A stretch of 64,000 nucleotides of DNA from Nymphaea colorata (taxonomy: Eukaryota; Streptophyta; Magnoliopsida; Nymphaeales; Nymphaeaceae). Below, piece after piece: positions 1 to 11,205 of the stretch. Numbering within the stretch: position 1 is the first letter of the stretch; each line of letters begins with the position of its first letter. A program made the position numbers and the translations under genes. Below the pieces are notes generated by a model. The model was given only the letters and a program-made list of their open reading frames with translations, did no database searches and was not told the DNA's origin. The stretch covers positions 2,303,503 through 2,367,502 of the forward strand of contig NC_045143.1 in assembly GCF_008831285.2 (NCBI RefSeq), given 5' to 3'.

Positions 1-159
1 CTTTCATCTTACTGCTATGAAAAGATTATGGTTTTGTTGTTTTGGCTTTGGGTTACCAATTTCAACTGAAACGTCATTTCCATATATACGTAGTGTTAAT
101 CTACCCGATATACATCATCGCATTACAGCTAAAATTTAAGGGAAATGATCAAATAGACT

Positions 160-1060
160 AAGAACTGGTAAAGAAGGACTTAGATCACTAAACTTCCATC
201 AAAAGCAAAGACGTTTGATCAAACGCATCTTTGATTTTGGAACACGTCGTTTTCAGAAAATCAAATCAACGTTGGTCTTCATTGACAAAGCTTAATGCTA
301 AGAATATTTTCATCGTTCGGACTTGTCAATGTGGCTGTTGTTCAAACTAATTGGTCAACAAGAGATCGTCATACACACGCATTTACGTGAACGTTTGGAT
401 TATTAAATCCCACCTACATGATCAACTTCATTTTCCACACACGCAAAAGGAAATTTCACCCACATTACATTTACAATGTGAATCTCTTGTTTTCCTATCT
501 TTCTTTGTCATATTGTAAAACCTCTTGATTAATACTTTGTTTTTTTCACTAGGAAGTCTCCTGATCAACATCATTTTTTTTTACTTCGTTCTAGAGATTA
601 TGGCAGGGTCTGCTTCAGTCCAGATTGAATGAGAATTAGAGTTCCTTTGCCCATTCATTTTTTTTTTCATTATTCCTTTTTTCCTAGATAATCTTAGTTT
701 ATAGCACCTGCTTTGTGCATCGCTAGCAAAGCTCTCATAAAACAAAGAGTGCCTTGTGAAATCATGAGTAAAGGGCTTCGCGCATTCAAAGGAGGTGCGC
801 TTTAACGCTGACACGTTGTTTTATGAGTAAACCCGATTGTGGACTTGCATCGAAATGGAACCAGAGCAAAAGCCCGGCCTTAAATTGTTTCCAGACAATT
901 CAAGGTACTCATGATCTTACAAAATTAAGTAAGGGAGCCTTGCCTAATTCAATCTACCAACAATTAGGGGATTGATCTAACCGAATTTCATTTTCATGAA
1001 TAATTGCTTTAACTCCAACACCAAGGAGGAAGAATCCTGGCAACTGCAAATGACAAACAA
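160..1060. repeat. Diverged duplicated block, copy A (left of WRKY gene)
   Basis: The part from about 541 to 1060 aligns by eye, in the same orientation, with 5195-5680 inside intron 1 of the WRKY gene. Shared landmarks include CAGTCCAGA, TTAGAGTTCCTTT, TGCTTTGTGCATC, ACCAGAGCAAAAGCC and TTAACTCCAACACCAAGGAGG. The part from about 160 to 510 resembles pieces of 8155-8790 (for example ACTTAGATCACTAAACTTCC). No coding potential is seen. It could be an old segmental duplication or a degraded mobile element; the ACCAGAGC string resembles an initiator-Met primer binding site, which is weak evidence for the latter. Confidence 0.7.
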
Positions 1061-2809
1061 GCTTTGGTAGATAGTGATACATGCATCTTAATTAAGTCCA
1101 TATGGCAGAGAATTGATGGCAACGAGGAAAAGGAATCCTGTAAATCGCCAAGACTTAGAAGATTGAGGCAGGACTCAGCCTAGACAGCATGACGTTGGTA
1201 GCCGTTATTTGAATAGCATCTATAGATGGTTTTACAACCATAACTACGGAAAAGTGGCGGCAGATTGTGAACCTGTCCCAACATTTGGGATATTGTGATT
1301 TTGTCAGACTCGGTTCTTATCCATCGAAGGACGATCAAGTGTATGATATCCAAATTCAGGCAATAGAATTTGTGGAACAAAACAGATCTCGTCAATCTCA
1401 AATTTGTATGTATTAAACTGCATACCAATTAAACCCTGTTTGATGTCCTCGAGGTTGTGTTCAATTCACTGTAGATCTGAGCCCCACAGTCCGATCTTAT
1501 GTTACTGCCAAAACACATCTTTTAATGCATCCTTGAATCTATTAAACGCAATCGGAGAGACAACACACCGAACAGGGGTTCGGTAGGTAGCCAGTTTAAT
1601 TTAGAATCCTTGGGTCATCAACTACATGTGTTGTAAAATCAAGTCACCAACATGCAAATTGAAACACGATAATGGGGCACTCCAAAACACCAAAAGGAAC
1701 CGTATACATTAAGGAGACAAAGGGATTGAATGAGGGCTTTGGTCTTCAGTACAGTGGTGGGCTTCCCAGCTTACCCAAAATTAACCCATCTTTGATTATT
1801 ACTGGGACCTATTCATATTTCCAAACTCTTCCTGTTAAGATCCAATTTTAAAGTACAGTAATTTGTTAAACCAACTTATTGACATCCCTAATAATACAAA
1901 AATAAAATCTGAGTTGCTCAATCTAATTTCGATGGAACAACTGATTGCAGCGCTTCGTGGGTAGGTTTTCTACCGTCTAGTTCTCATATTTTACTGATGG
2001 AAATAAAGAGACGACATGCTGACACATGAACGCCCATGCGCACATAGAAAGGGAATGAGAAAAAGGGTGAGTGCTTGTGTTCTAAGCCAAACAGTAGGAT
2101 GAAATACTGTCCTGCTCACACAAACAAAAAATCAGTTCTTCTCTACAATTCAAACAACTATGGCCTGAACGTAGGGCATGCCTAAAATTTTTTCACTCGG
2201 GATCCAAGCAACAAGAATATCAAAATCCAACTGAGATTTGTAATCTCCTCCTTGGACAATTGAAATCAGAAACAGGAAAGCTAGTCTGGTAGGTAACGGA
2301 ACTTGGGCTGAAAATGAAAATGTTGTTACACGAACTTTATCGATTTAACCTTGTGTTTAATGATTGGATCTAGGTGAACTTATGTTCCAATTAAAAATTT
2401 GTTACCTATACATTTGGTGTTTCATTTACTCTGCCCATGCAGCAACCCCAAGATGGAAGCACGTTCGTCACTTCGATATATGACATAAGGTCACACAGAA
2501 TTCATAAAAAACACAGATGATGTAAGTTCTGCGCGTTCTCCGTCGGACGTTCGCATCCATTTTGATGGAACGAAGATGCAGCGTTTCATGGGCAAAGGAA
2601 TGACACACACAACTTCTGTAGTGGTTTACCTATCCACCATATCGTGAGATCGTCTTGCAGCAACCCCAAGTAGATTTTGCATTCATAATATCTATATATC
2701 ACACAAGAAGATGAGATGGCCGGCGTCAATTCACATTGATATTGGGAATCAACAACGGACCGATTATTCTATTATGAAAGAGTTGTGATTGGCGATGCGT
2801 TGCTCTGTT
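1061..2809. other. Intergenic, no gene seen
   Basis: AT-rich DNA downstream of the WRKY stop codon, presumably including its 3' UTR and polyadenylation region. Short open frames here match no family I recognise and show no splice-compatible extension. I see no repeat array or RNA gene. Confidence 0.5.
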
Positions 2810-5800
2810 CTAGCTCTCTATATAGTTCGACAGGTAGAATCCCCCACGGCCGGCATATGGTGCACCGTGAGAGAGGAAAGGAATCTGAGCTGCATCGTTG
2901 ACGCCTACATCACAAACATGTTGTGGTGTGATGTAGTAAATGACGTAGGGGCACTCGTGGTTGTGCGTACCCTCATAAGTGGTGACCACGAATCTTGGGT
3001 CGTCTCTGTCTCTTTCAACCCTTTTCTTCACGCTGCAGCCTCCTCCATGGGAGCACCGATAGTAGTTCCTGCAGAGTTAGCTAGGTTTGATTAGATGTGT
3101 GTGGTCGGCAAACTTCTGTTAACTATTTTCATATGATCAAACTGCCAAAGTATTTCAAACAATATTTTCATAGAGGTAGTAATTTGATGTATGAATGCAT
3201 GCATTTTCTCGTTGCTCAATTAGAAATATAAATATTTTTCTGTAACGAGATCTTCTTTTCTTATGCCAAATCGTAACCTTGGTATATATATTTGAGGGCC
3301 AATGATTCCTTGAAGTTTACTATATATGTCAGCCCTACTCATCTCATCTAGGTGTGTGGAGCCCCTTGTGGGCTTAGTGCAATAGACTTGAATATTATGG
3401 AAGAAAGAAAGCAGTGGAGCTCAACTTGGTTGTCGTTTCAATTTATTTGCCAAATATTGATTATGAAAACGTTAAAAAGTCTAAAATGTTGTTATCTTTG
3501 TAAACGATTTCTAGAATATCCCAACCCCACTTTTTTTTATTTAGTATATATTTGTTGCATGCACATACCTGTGCACACAACTCAATATAGGTGAGAAAAT
3601 GTTTACTGTGCAAGAATTTTCAATTGTTTTAGCAATATCTATCACATCACATGTACTTCGCTTAAGGATAAAGCGCTAGAAAAGCTTGGTTTGGTTTATG
3701 TCACGTATCTTTTACATAAACTTCAGTCTTTAGCAATTTAATGCTGATCATGGTAAATGAACTTTTGACATTTTCGACAATGGTAAATGCCAGTTGCATC
3801 TTTGTTCATGACTTACCACAGGGACCCCCCACCCCAATTCAAAAGTAGAGAGGATAATGAATTCAATTATTTTTCTCAAATCATTTAGCTTCAAGGTTTG
3901 TAGAATAATTCGCCCATCACAACTAAAAGAACCAGTTTTGTTAAGTCGTATGAAGCATATCGTGTCGACAGCACTATATGATATTTTTGCTTTCTGGAAT
4001 GAAACAAGAGAATGGTCGATTGTTACCAACATCCTAGGTGGTCCTTTTATGTTTTTATTAATTTTTTATGATCACTGTCATGATATAGATCACACCTTTT
4101 GGCCTTTATCCTGTCAGTCAGAGAAACCCGTGGTCAGGTTAGCCTAGTGTTGTAGAACATTTTGTCCTTAACCCAAACGATGTCTGGTAGTCTAGTTCAT
4201 GGTTAACCTAGTGTGAACATCTTGTCCTTAACCCAAACGATGTCTGGTAGTCTAGTTCATGGTTAACCTAGTGTTCACCAAGAGAGAGAGAGAGAGAGAG
4301 AGAACAAGATAGTATACAAAGACCAAGCTCGTGAACCGCAATGAGGAATCATTTTGAAACTGAAATATAATTTATGACAAGCTAAATAGGTTCCAAAGTC
4401 TGCCTTGTAGGTAGGTTTCTCCATTTCTTTTAGTTACATACTTTTCCCTCTCCATTGCTGATTTTAAGCGCTTTATGGCTGTATACCTAAATCATATATA
4501 GTTTTGGCAAACAAAAAAAAGGGAAAAACCATTTAGATAGCATCCATATGTTGTGACAAACCTAGATATATATGATTTCCATATCCAATATTAATTCCTT
4601 TCACAAACTAATACCCTTTAGTATATATGTGCCAAAGGAAGAGAACTGATCATCGTGATAATGATGAAGATGAAGAGATAGTGCAAACTTATTACCTAGG
4701 GTTTTGGTTGTCCTTAACCATCTTCTTCCCGTACTTCCTCCATCTGTAGCCGTCGTCCAAGACTTCAACATCCGACATTGTCTTAAAAGCGACCTTAAGG
4801 CCAAGTCCATCTGATTTTCTTTTCCTGGAGCCACGCCCACCCGTCTGTTTACTGAAAAACAAACACCCCACCTCGTCATTATCTGAAGTAATTGGTCATT
4901 AGCTATTACACGAAGGTCTCTTCTACTGAACAAGCCCGGTGGATGACTTGAAGTTTAATTTTTTACATTATTGCCTAGTACTTTTTTTCAGTTCTTTGTT
5001 TTGCAGGCAATTCTATCAGATTTAGAGTTGGAACTGACGCAATTAAGTTTTTGTTCCCAAAAATATTTAAGCCAAAGAAGATCATTTAAACCTTTTTACT
5101 TATTCAAACGCATATATAGTTGTCTGTATCATTTCTATTATATATAACAGCATGCCATCTTTGGGCAATGTCATCAATATTAGTTACAATTTTTTTTTTT
5201 TACTTCATTCTAGGCAATATTGCAGGGTTTACCTCAGTCCAGACTGAACGAGACTTAGAGTTCCTTTTCCCGTTCATTTTTATTATTATTATTGCTTGTT
5301 TTCCAATATAATCTTAGTTTCTAGCACATGCTTTGTGCATCAGGAGCAAATCTCTCATCAAAGCAAAATGAATAATTTGTAGTATAATCATGAGCAAAGC
5401 CCTTGCATATATATCAGAAAAAATTGCGGTTTGACACGGACACATTACTTTATGAGTGAACCCAACTGTGGAGTTGCATCAAAATGGTACCAGAGCAAAA
5501 GCCTAGCTTGCCTTGACTTGTTTCTGGACAATTTCAAGGGCCTCGTGATCTCATAAAATTGAGCAAGGACCCTTTCTGAATTTGATCTACCAACAATTAG
5601 AGGGTTGTTGATCTAATCGAATTTCACTTCATGAATAACATTAACTCCAACACCAAGGAGGGAGAATCCATAGAAATACCACTTATATGACTTCTCAGGA
5701 AACACGTCAAATTGAAAGCTAAAGTTGTTGCCTAGCAGTAAACCGGCATTGGGACAACATACTATATATCGGCCTGACCCATATACTAGGCCACATAGGT

Positions 5801-6715
5801 GCAGGTACCCGTAAAAATTTAAGTGCAGCGGTGCGCCAAGAATATTTATTTGTTATTATTAATTTATTATAATATATATGTATATAAGAATTAAGAAATT
5901 TAGATCATGCACTATAGTCTATACACTCTACACTAGATAAATTATATGTTAATATTATATATTACATAATTATAAGTTATAATATATTGTGTATATGAAT
6001 GTAACATATTAAACGTTAACATGCTTATTAAACAAGTAGACAAAAAACAACAAAACCAGGAGAGAACACAAAAATGGAAGAAAAATGCTAAACAAGAAAT
6101 AGCAGTCTTTGCACCAAAACAGAAAACTGAGAAAGTGAAAAAACTAACAGTCAAATATGGACATTTACAAATAGAAGCATCAGTGCTATGAGTCGTTAGT
6201 TGAATCGCTTGCACAATAAAATGAATACTAACTCAAGAGTGCAATGAGGAACCGTGAATGGCTGAATCAAGCCAAAAATAGATAGAAAAAAAGTAGTTTT
6301 GTCAGAAATAGGGTTGAAAAAGATGCAAACGATAAGTCAGGTGCAGCAGTCACTTTGAAGCATCCATGTGACTTAGCCCATATATTGAAGGATCTCTATC
6401 AGGCATGTCTTGGATGAGGTGATCAGTTGGCGTTCCACTACCAGAGCCACCACTGGCACCATGTGAGGTGTTTAACAATGTTAAATCCGTCCTACTCACT
6501 TACTTTGCTTGAGAATCGCCGATCTTGTTTGGCTGGCTTGAATCCAAGGCCGGAAACTGTAGGTTCCCGTCAATTTCCCTGCCTTCAAACAACTCACCGT
6601 CGATTAGTGGGTCGCTGAAGTCGAGGATGTCAGGCAGCTGGAAGGAGGAGCCATTGTCTGCAGCCGGAAAATTTTCCGGTAGGTACGCCGGCAATTCTGT
6701 GCAGAACTTCATCAT
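2810..6715 (-). CDS. WRKY transcription factor, WRKY50/51-like (group IIc, WRKYGKK type)
   Basis: Three exons read on the minus strand: 6715-6504, 4851-4696 and 3068-2810. All junctions are GT-AG, both introns are phase 2, and the joined product is 208 aa. The ATG at 6715 is preceded by an in-frame stop. Exon 1 encodes an acidic N-terminus (FQLPDILDFSDPLIDGELFE) like that of Arabidopsis WRKY50. A basic stretch (about 77-83) leads into VEVLDDGYRWRKYGKK, with the heptapeptide at 108-114. The intron after NPR is the classic R-type WRKY-domain intron. Zinc ligands are C128, C134, H158 and H160. The protein should bind DNA in the nucleus. In this subfamily Q to K is known to change W-box preference, and relatives act in salicylate/jasmonate defence signalling. 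Both introns are about 1.6 kb. The C-X5-C spacing is odd for group IIc. The exact paralogue is uncertain. Confidence 0.93.
4137..4275. repeat. Tandem repeat, about 60 bp, two copies plus a partial third
   Basis: Copies at 4137-4200 and 4201-4260 share GTCCTTAACCCAAACGATGT and the following TCTGGTAGTCTAGTTCATGG without change; a 15-bp partial third copy follows, then a (GA)n run at about 4281-4302. It lies in intron 2 of the WRKY gene. Near identity implies a recent duplication. Confidence 0.9.
5060..5680. repeat. Diverged duplicated block, copy B (inside WRKY intron 1)
   Basis: Aligns with 541-1060 over roughly 500 bp in the same orientation. Its first 110 bp (AAATATTTAAGC then GATCATTTAAA then TATAGTTGTCT) also resembles 9190-9300. 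It contains TGGTACCAGAGC at about 5485, similar to a retrotransposon primer binding site. Non-coding. Confidence 0.7.
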
Positions 6716-6868
6716 CGGGGATGCTTAACGGTGATCCCGATCGAAAAAACAGCAAGGGGTGCCGGATTGGCGGGTTCCTCTGGGGCTTTGCTCTGCCTTG
6801 TACACCACGGAAGGAGCGCTCGGTTTGTGTTTATATGTATTGTATATATAAGAAGAAAGCGCTTTGTG

Positions 6869-6876
6869 TTTATATA
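6869..6876 (-). promoter_or_regulatory. Candidate TATA box of the WRKY gene
   Basis: Reads TATATAAA on the minus strand, about 154 bp upstream of the ATG at 6715. A second similar TATA-like stretch lies closer, at about 6828-6850, and the surrounding TTTGTGTTTATAT string occurs twice about 40 bp apart. Which one is used cannot be told from sequence. Confidence 0.3.
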
Positions 6877-7166
6877 CATGTAAAAGTAAAATTACTGTGC
6901 ATCAAACCGTCAAGAGTTGAACCGCGCCAACTCCAAGGAGAAAAAAACAGATGACCAAAAAAAAATAACGACAGGGTCTCGTCAGCCCGCTACCTAAGCA
7001 AGAATCAGGCGATTGGATGCTAGCATGAAGTTGGGAGTGAAATTTCCGCTTACACGTCTCAAAGAATGACTGATTGTAGTGTGGCCGTAGAGGTGGGACC
7101 TGATAATTAATGGAAGAATTCCACCGCGTGGTTGTCGTCGGCCGGGCTCACAGAATTCGGCGCTCC

Positions 7167-7224
7167 AACTCACCTGGAATGGGATCAGAAGGCTCCATGA
7201 ACTCACCTGGAATGGGATCAGAAG
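7167..7224. repeat. 33-bp tandem duplication in WRKY upstream region
   Basis: AACTCACCTGGAATGGGATC followed by AGAAG occurs at 7167 and again at 7200 with no mismatch across 25 bp. It lies about 450 bp upstream of the WRKY ATG. Confidence 0.9.
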
Positions 7225-7572
7225 TCCAAAGTATTCACTCAGGCAAACCAAGTTTTGTGAAAATTGAGTTTCGAGCCAAGCTTAGTTTTCACATCATCCA
7301 AACCCAAAATCATGTTTTGGACTGTCATCTAAGCCTCCCCCTTTAAAGTTTTAGAATACAAACAACATTCATATATAATTAAACGATCGGAAACTGAGGA
7401 AATGGTAAAAATAGCTACGCCAGACTGTTAGGCACATTAAATTAATAATGGAGTTGTATTAGGTACGGCGTACATCGTTAGCACTTCCACTAATAATTTG
7501 GATCGGCATGCATTCCCCATCCATTATCATCCTGCAGATCCGCCGCCACAACCAACAAATTTTGAGATCAAT

Positions 7573-7575
<3 letters not shown>

Positions 7576-7650
<75 letters not shown>
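7576..7650. repeat. (AT)n microsatellite, 75 bp
   Basis: Uninterrupted alternating A and T. Open frames crossing it on both strands encode only Ile-Tyr repeats and are not genes. Confidence 0.98.
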
Positions 7651-7656
<6 letters not shown>

Positions 7657-7838
7657 AAGCTTAATACATATGCAATTTAATAATTTTTAAAAGCAAGTTG
7701 GACGCTAAAGTTCCCAATATTCCCTCATACGTGGTGAATATCCCATCATCAGTTGACGTTAGCCGCCATGATGCAAGATGTTGGCCTGCATTTTGCTCGT
7801 TTTCAAATCCACAGGATTTTCCTCGTCTTCAGTATATG

Positions 7839-7957
<119 letters not shown>

Positions 7958-8154
7958 CTTCTTTATTTACATTTTTTTTTTTGCTTTTTTGTTGACTCTT
8001 GGTTTTCTTAATTGATCACTCCTCACTCAATTTTGTTAGTGTGTTCTCATTTTGTTGGCTCTCTCTCTCTCATGCCGTTTTAAGTCGAGCTTAGGATTAT
8101 TAATTCCAGGAACTATGAATTTCAGTCAGAATTTTTAACCTTATTAATGAAGCA

Positions 8155-9300
8155 AGTAACATCAGATAGGCCAAGAAACTGGCAAAGAAAGACTTAGATC
8201 ACTAAACTTCCATCAAAAGGAAAGATCACATCTCATCTTTTAGGATTCGTTACTGAACTGTTCTCATGGAAAATGCTATGCCATTACTTCTCTACCGAGC
8301 TGTTCAGCATAATGGTTAAAGATGATGCAAGTATAAGTCGACGTGAATGTTGTTTGTCTTCTTTTATTCCAGGAGAAATTCAAACCTAAACCTGTTTTGG
8401 TTGTGGTATGGACGCAGGTGTGCGGCCATGTAAAATCATGGAGGAATTTTCCGCCACGTGATTGTCGCCGGGTCCCACAAAATGGAACGGGAACAGAACG
8501 TTTCCGGCCGGCGGCAAGGTTCTTCAGCACCTTCCTGGAAGTTTGCTTTTCGAACGTGACATTCTCAGAAAATCAGATCAACTTCGATCGTGATGATAAA
8601 GCTTCTAAGAATGTTTTCGCCGTTTGGATTGGTTGCACATTGTGGCTAATATTGTTCAATATATCCATCTAAATAACAGATACAATTTCAAGGAAATCTC
8701 AACCTCTAATAAACAAATAGTGTGAATTTGTTTTTCTTTCTTTTCTTTTATAATTGCAAAACATCTTGATTCAAAGAAATTTGATCATCACTTCAGCCTT
8801 GTGACAAAATATGTAGATAAGTATCAGACTCATTTTAACCTTTAGCTTGAAAGACTCAAGTCAATCCGCCAATCCGGATGCACAAAGTAATGCGGCCCCA
8901 TTGGATTTGTACTTATCTAGGTCGTAGTTACAAACCATTTGGAATGTGAAAGCACTAAAATTGTCGATCTACTTAGCAATTCGCCGCCTGACCAGAGTCT
9001 TTTGTTAGTATTCTAGTCGAATTTCTGAAAACCAGATCACATCTTATCTTTTAGGAATCTTTCTCACTGTTCTTATTGAAAATAGTAGTGTCCGGTCAGT
9101 TCCCTTCCTGTGCTTGATCTTAACCAAAAGGCCGAGAAAGGTACAGCTGTGCCCAGTCCGCATTACAAGCTATTAGCTTTATGCATTTTCTAAAATGTTA
9201 ATTTCCTTAAATATTTAAGCAAATATGATCATTTAAATTATATAGTTGTCTCATTCTTTTTTATTGTATGTAGCAGCAAGCCATCTCTAGTCTTGCTATG
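8155..9300. repeat. Diverged duplicated block, copy C (upstream of WRKY gene)
   Basis: Contains stretches matching copy A (8180-8260 and 8560-8790 against 160-510) and copy B (9190-9300 against 5060-5170). The part around 8420-8490 (GGAATTTTCCGCCACGTGAT) resembles the WRKY upstream region around 7112-7150 (GGAAGAATTCCACCGCGTGG). I read it as a broken copy of the WRKY upstream and intron sequence with no recognisable WRKY-domain coding. An embedded CACGTG G-box is present at about 8455. Confidence 0.55.
9113..9143 (-). pseudogene. U2 snRNA 5'-end fragment
   Basis: The reverse complement reads TACCTTTCTCGGCCTTTTGG then TTAAGATCAAG, matching the conserved 5' end of U2 snRNA over 31 nt with one change (GGCTAAG to GGTTAAG). 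The match stops just before the branch-site recognition GUAGUA, and the following bases differ from U2. No plant snRNA upstream element (TCCCACATCG) is seen upstream. It is therefore a fragment, not a functional gene, perhaps carried by a retroposed chimera. Confidence 0.75.
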
Positions 9301-9315
9301 CAATGTTAAGAACAA

Positions 9316-9540
9316 CACGAAACTCTTTTCTCGCACTCTCAAGAGAGGGTTAGAAACAACAATTAAGAAGACAAATATTTACGTGGTTCGGAGCAAAAAT
9401 CTCCTACGTCCACGGTCACACAGATTTTTTACTATTCACTCACAGATAAAAACAGACACTCTCAGAGAAGACTGAACAAAACTACGGCTCTCCTCTCAAC
9501 ATAAGGATTAGGGCGAAACTCGCATTTGTACAAAATGACA
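9316..9540. mobile_element. Possible LTR- or TRIM-derived fragment
   Basis: Contains TTTACGTGGTTCGGAGC followed by CTCCTACGTCCACGG, a motif pair I know from plant LTR-type repeats. A related pair occurs at about 62740-62780. No boundaries, target duplication or coding part can be defined. Confidence 0.35.
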
Positions 9541-10789
9541 TAAATGTCTGCATTTTGATCTGCGGTATTGTATATGAGTGTCCATTATAAATCAAGTTCC
9601 ATACACCAACATGCAATGCATTCAATATTAGTTGTAAAATGTTTATCTTGTTCTATATTTTCTAAGATCCAGAAAATGTGTGTATATATGAAGACCCACA
9701 AGAACTACAATCAGTTTTTCCATTGGATTCGATTGAACAGCTCAGATTTTGTTGTCATGTTAATTAATTTTCACAGAGGGGCTTCAATGAGCTGGTCTAT
9801 CGAATTCTTGTTCCACAATCGAACATGTTCAGAGGAACTTGGTAATAAAAAATAGCTTCCAATAATAATCAATCATGGGTTCGTATGTAGTTTTAATGCA
9901 TAGAAGTTGGAGAGTATCGATCAGACCTTGTTCGGTTTCCAAAATTTCCATCCGCTTCTAAGCTTGAATTTGGATATGATATCTTTGATAATCCCTGGAT
10001 CAGATCCAAATTCACAACCCTGAAGTTGGGATAGGTTCATAATCCATCACCGACTTCCTGATTGATTATAGGTGTGAAACAAACCATGGATACTGTTCAA
10101 ATAGCTGCTATCTCATGGAGTCTAGTCATGCTCCTATGCCTCAGTCTTTCTAGGTCGGAAAAGACTCGCCTTCCTAAGTCTTGTTCTTTGACAGTTCTCA
10201 TCTTTTCAGACTCCGCTCAATTCTATATCTTAAGGACTTAAGTTGGATCGACCACTATCCACCAAAATGGACTCGACAGGATCCCAAATACTTTTCAATG
10301 ATACCGGGCTTTTCAGTCTTGTGGGGCATTCTATGATGTGAACTGCCAGGAAGCTTTCTTAATTTGATGTTAATTGGGATTTTGGTAATAGTAGGACAGG
10401 TATTGGGTTTGGACACAAATACTGAATTTTGTATCTCGAACTTGGTTTGGGTTTCAGGTCGGAAGTGGGATGGATATTGGATTTGGTATGGGTTTGGGTT
10501 AATGGTTCCTTCTCAAACAATGCCTTGAACTATTTTTCTCCCATCATTCCTGAATCACTAGTTCGATTCTCATGGGCGTCAAGGCAGTGTGTAGGCCTAA
10601 GCAAGCATGGGCTTTGGAAGCAGGCCTGGTTACTAGCTTTTCGGGTGTTTTATGATGCCGAGGGAGAAACAATGTGAGGGGTTAGTCCAGTATGGGATAT
10701 TGATAAGAAAGGTTTTTCGAGGGCAAAACAAGACCAGTTAAGAAATGGAATGCCCTAATTCCTAGTCCTTTTGGGGAAGGGACCGAAAC
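9541..10789. other. Intergenic, no gene seen
   Basis: Low-complexity, AT-rich DNA. The open frames at 9568-9855 and 10429-10677 have no recognisable domain and no plausible splice partners. Confidence 0.45.
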
Positions 10790-10795
10790 TGCTAT

Positions 10796-11199
10796 GCTAA
10801 GTCACACGGGTGCGGGTGCGGATACGGGGATACGGGTACGGACACGGCAATTTTTACAATTCTCGGATACGCGGATATGGCAAATATAATATTATCAAAA
10901 ATTATAAATTGAAAAAAAAAAACATTAAATTAATAGTTCACTATTAAAGTCACAAACAAAACATTGTTTATCACAAAACATTGTTTATCAATATCATCAT
11001 TCTAGTCATTTATCAGAAAAACAGAAAAAAAAAAAACCCCCAAAGAGAAAGGGAGAATTAACTTAAAATCTGTTTTTTTTTTTGTTCGGATCGGGTCTAA
11101 TCCAGACCCAATTCAAAACATATCCGTGCCGTATCCGCACCCGTATCCCCGTATTGACATGGATACATGGGCCAAATAGGCGTATCCGTGTGACTTAGC
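10796..11199. mobile_element. MITE, 404 bp, with terminal inverted repeats
   Basis: Begins GCTAAGTCACACGG and ends with its exact reverse complement (CCGTGTGACTTAGC), flanked on both sides by TGCTAT (10790-10795 and 11200-11205) as an apparent 6-bp target duplication. Subterminal regions contain several GATACGG and GTGCGG motifs in inverted orientation at the two ends. The interior is AT-rich and lacks an open frame, so it is non-autonomous. Superfamily assignment is uncertain. Confidence 0.85.
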
Positions 11200-11205
11200 T
11201 GCTAT

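Noticed and set aside
4601-4933. 110-codon minus-strand frame over WRKY exon 2
   Set aside because: It is a shifted frame of the real exon; the correct frame reads DDGYRWRKYGKK and joins in phase at both ends.
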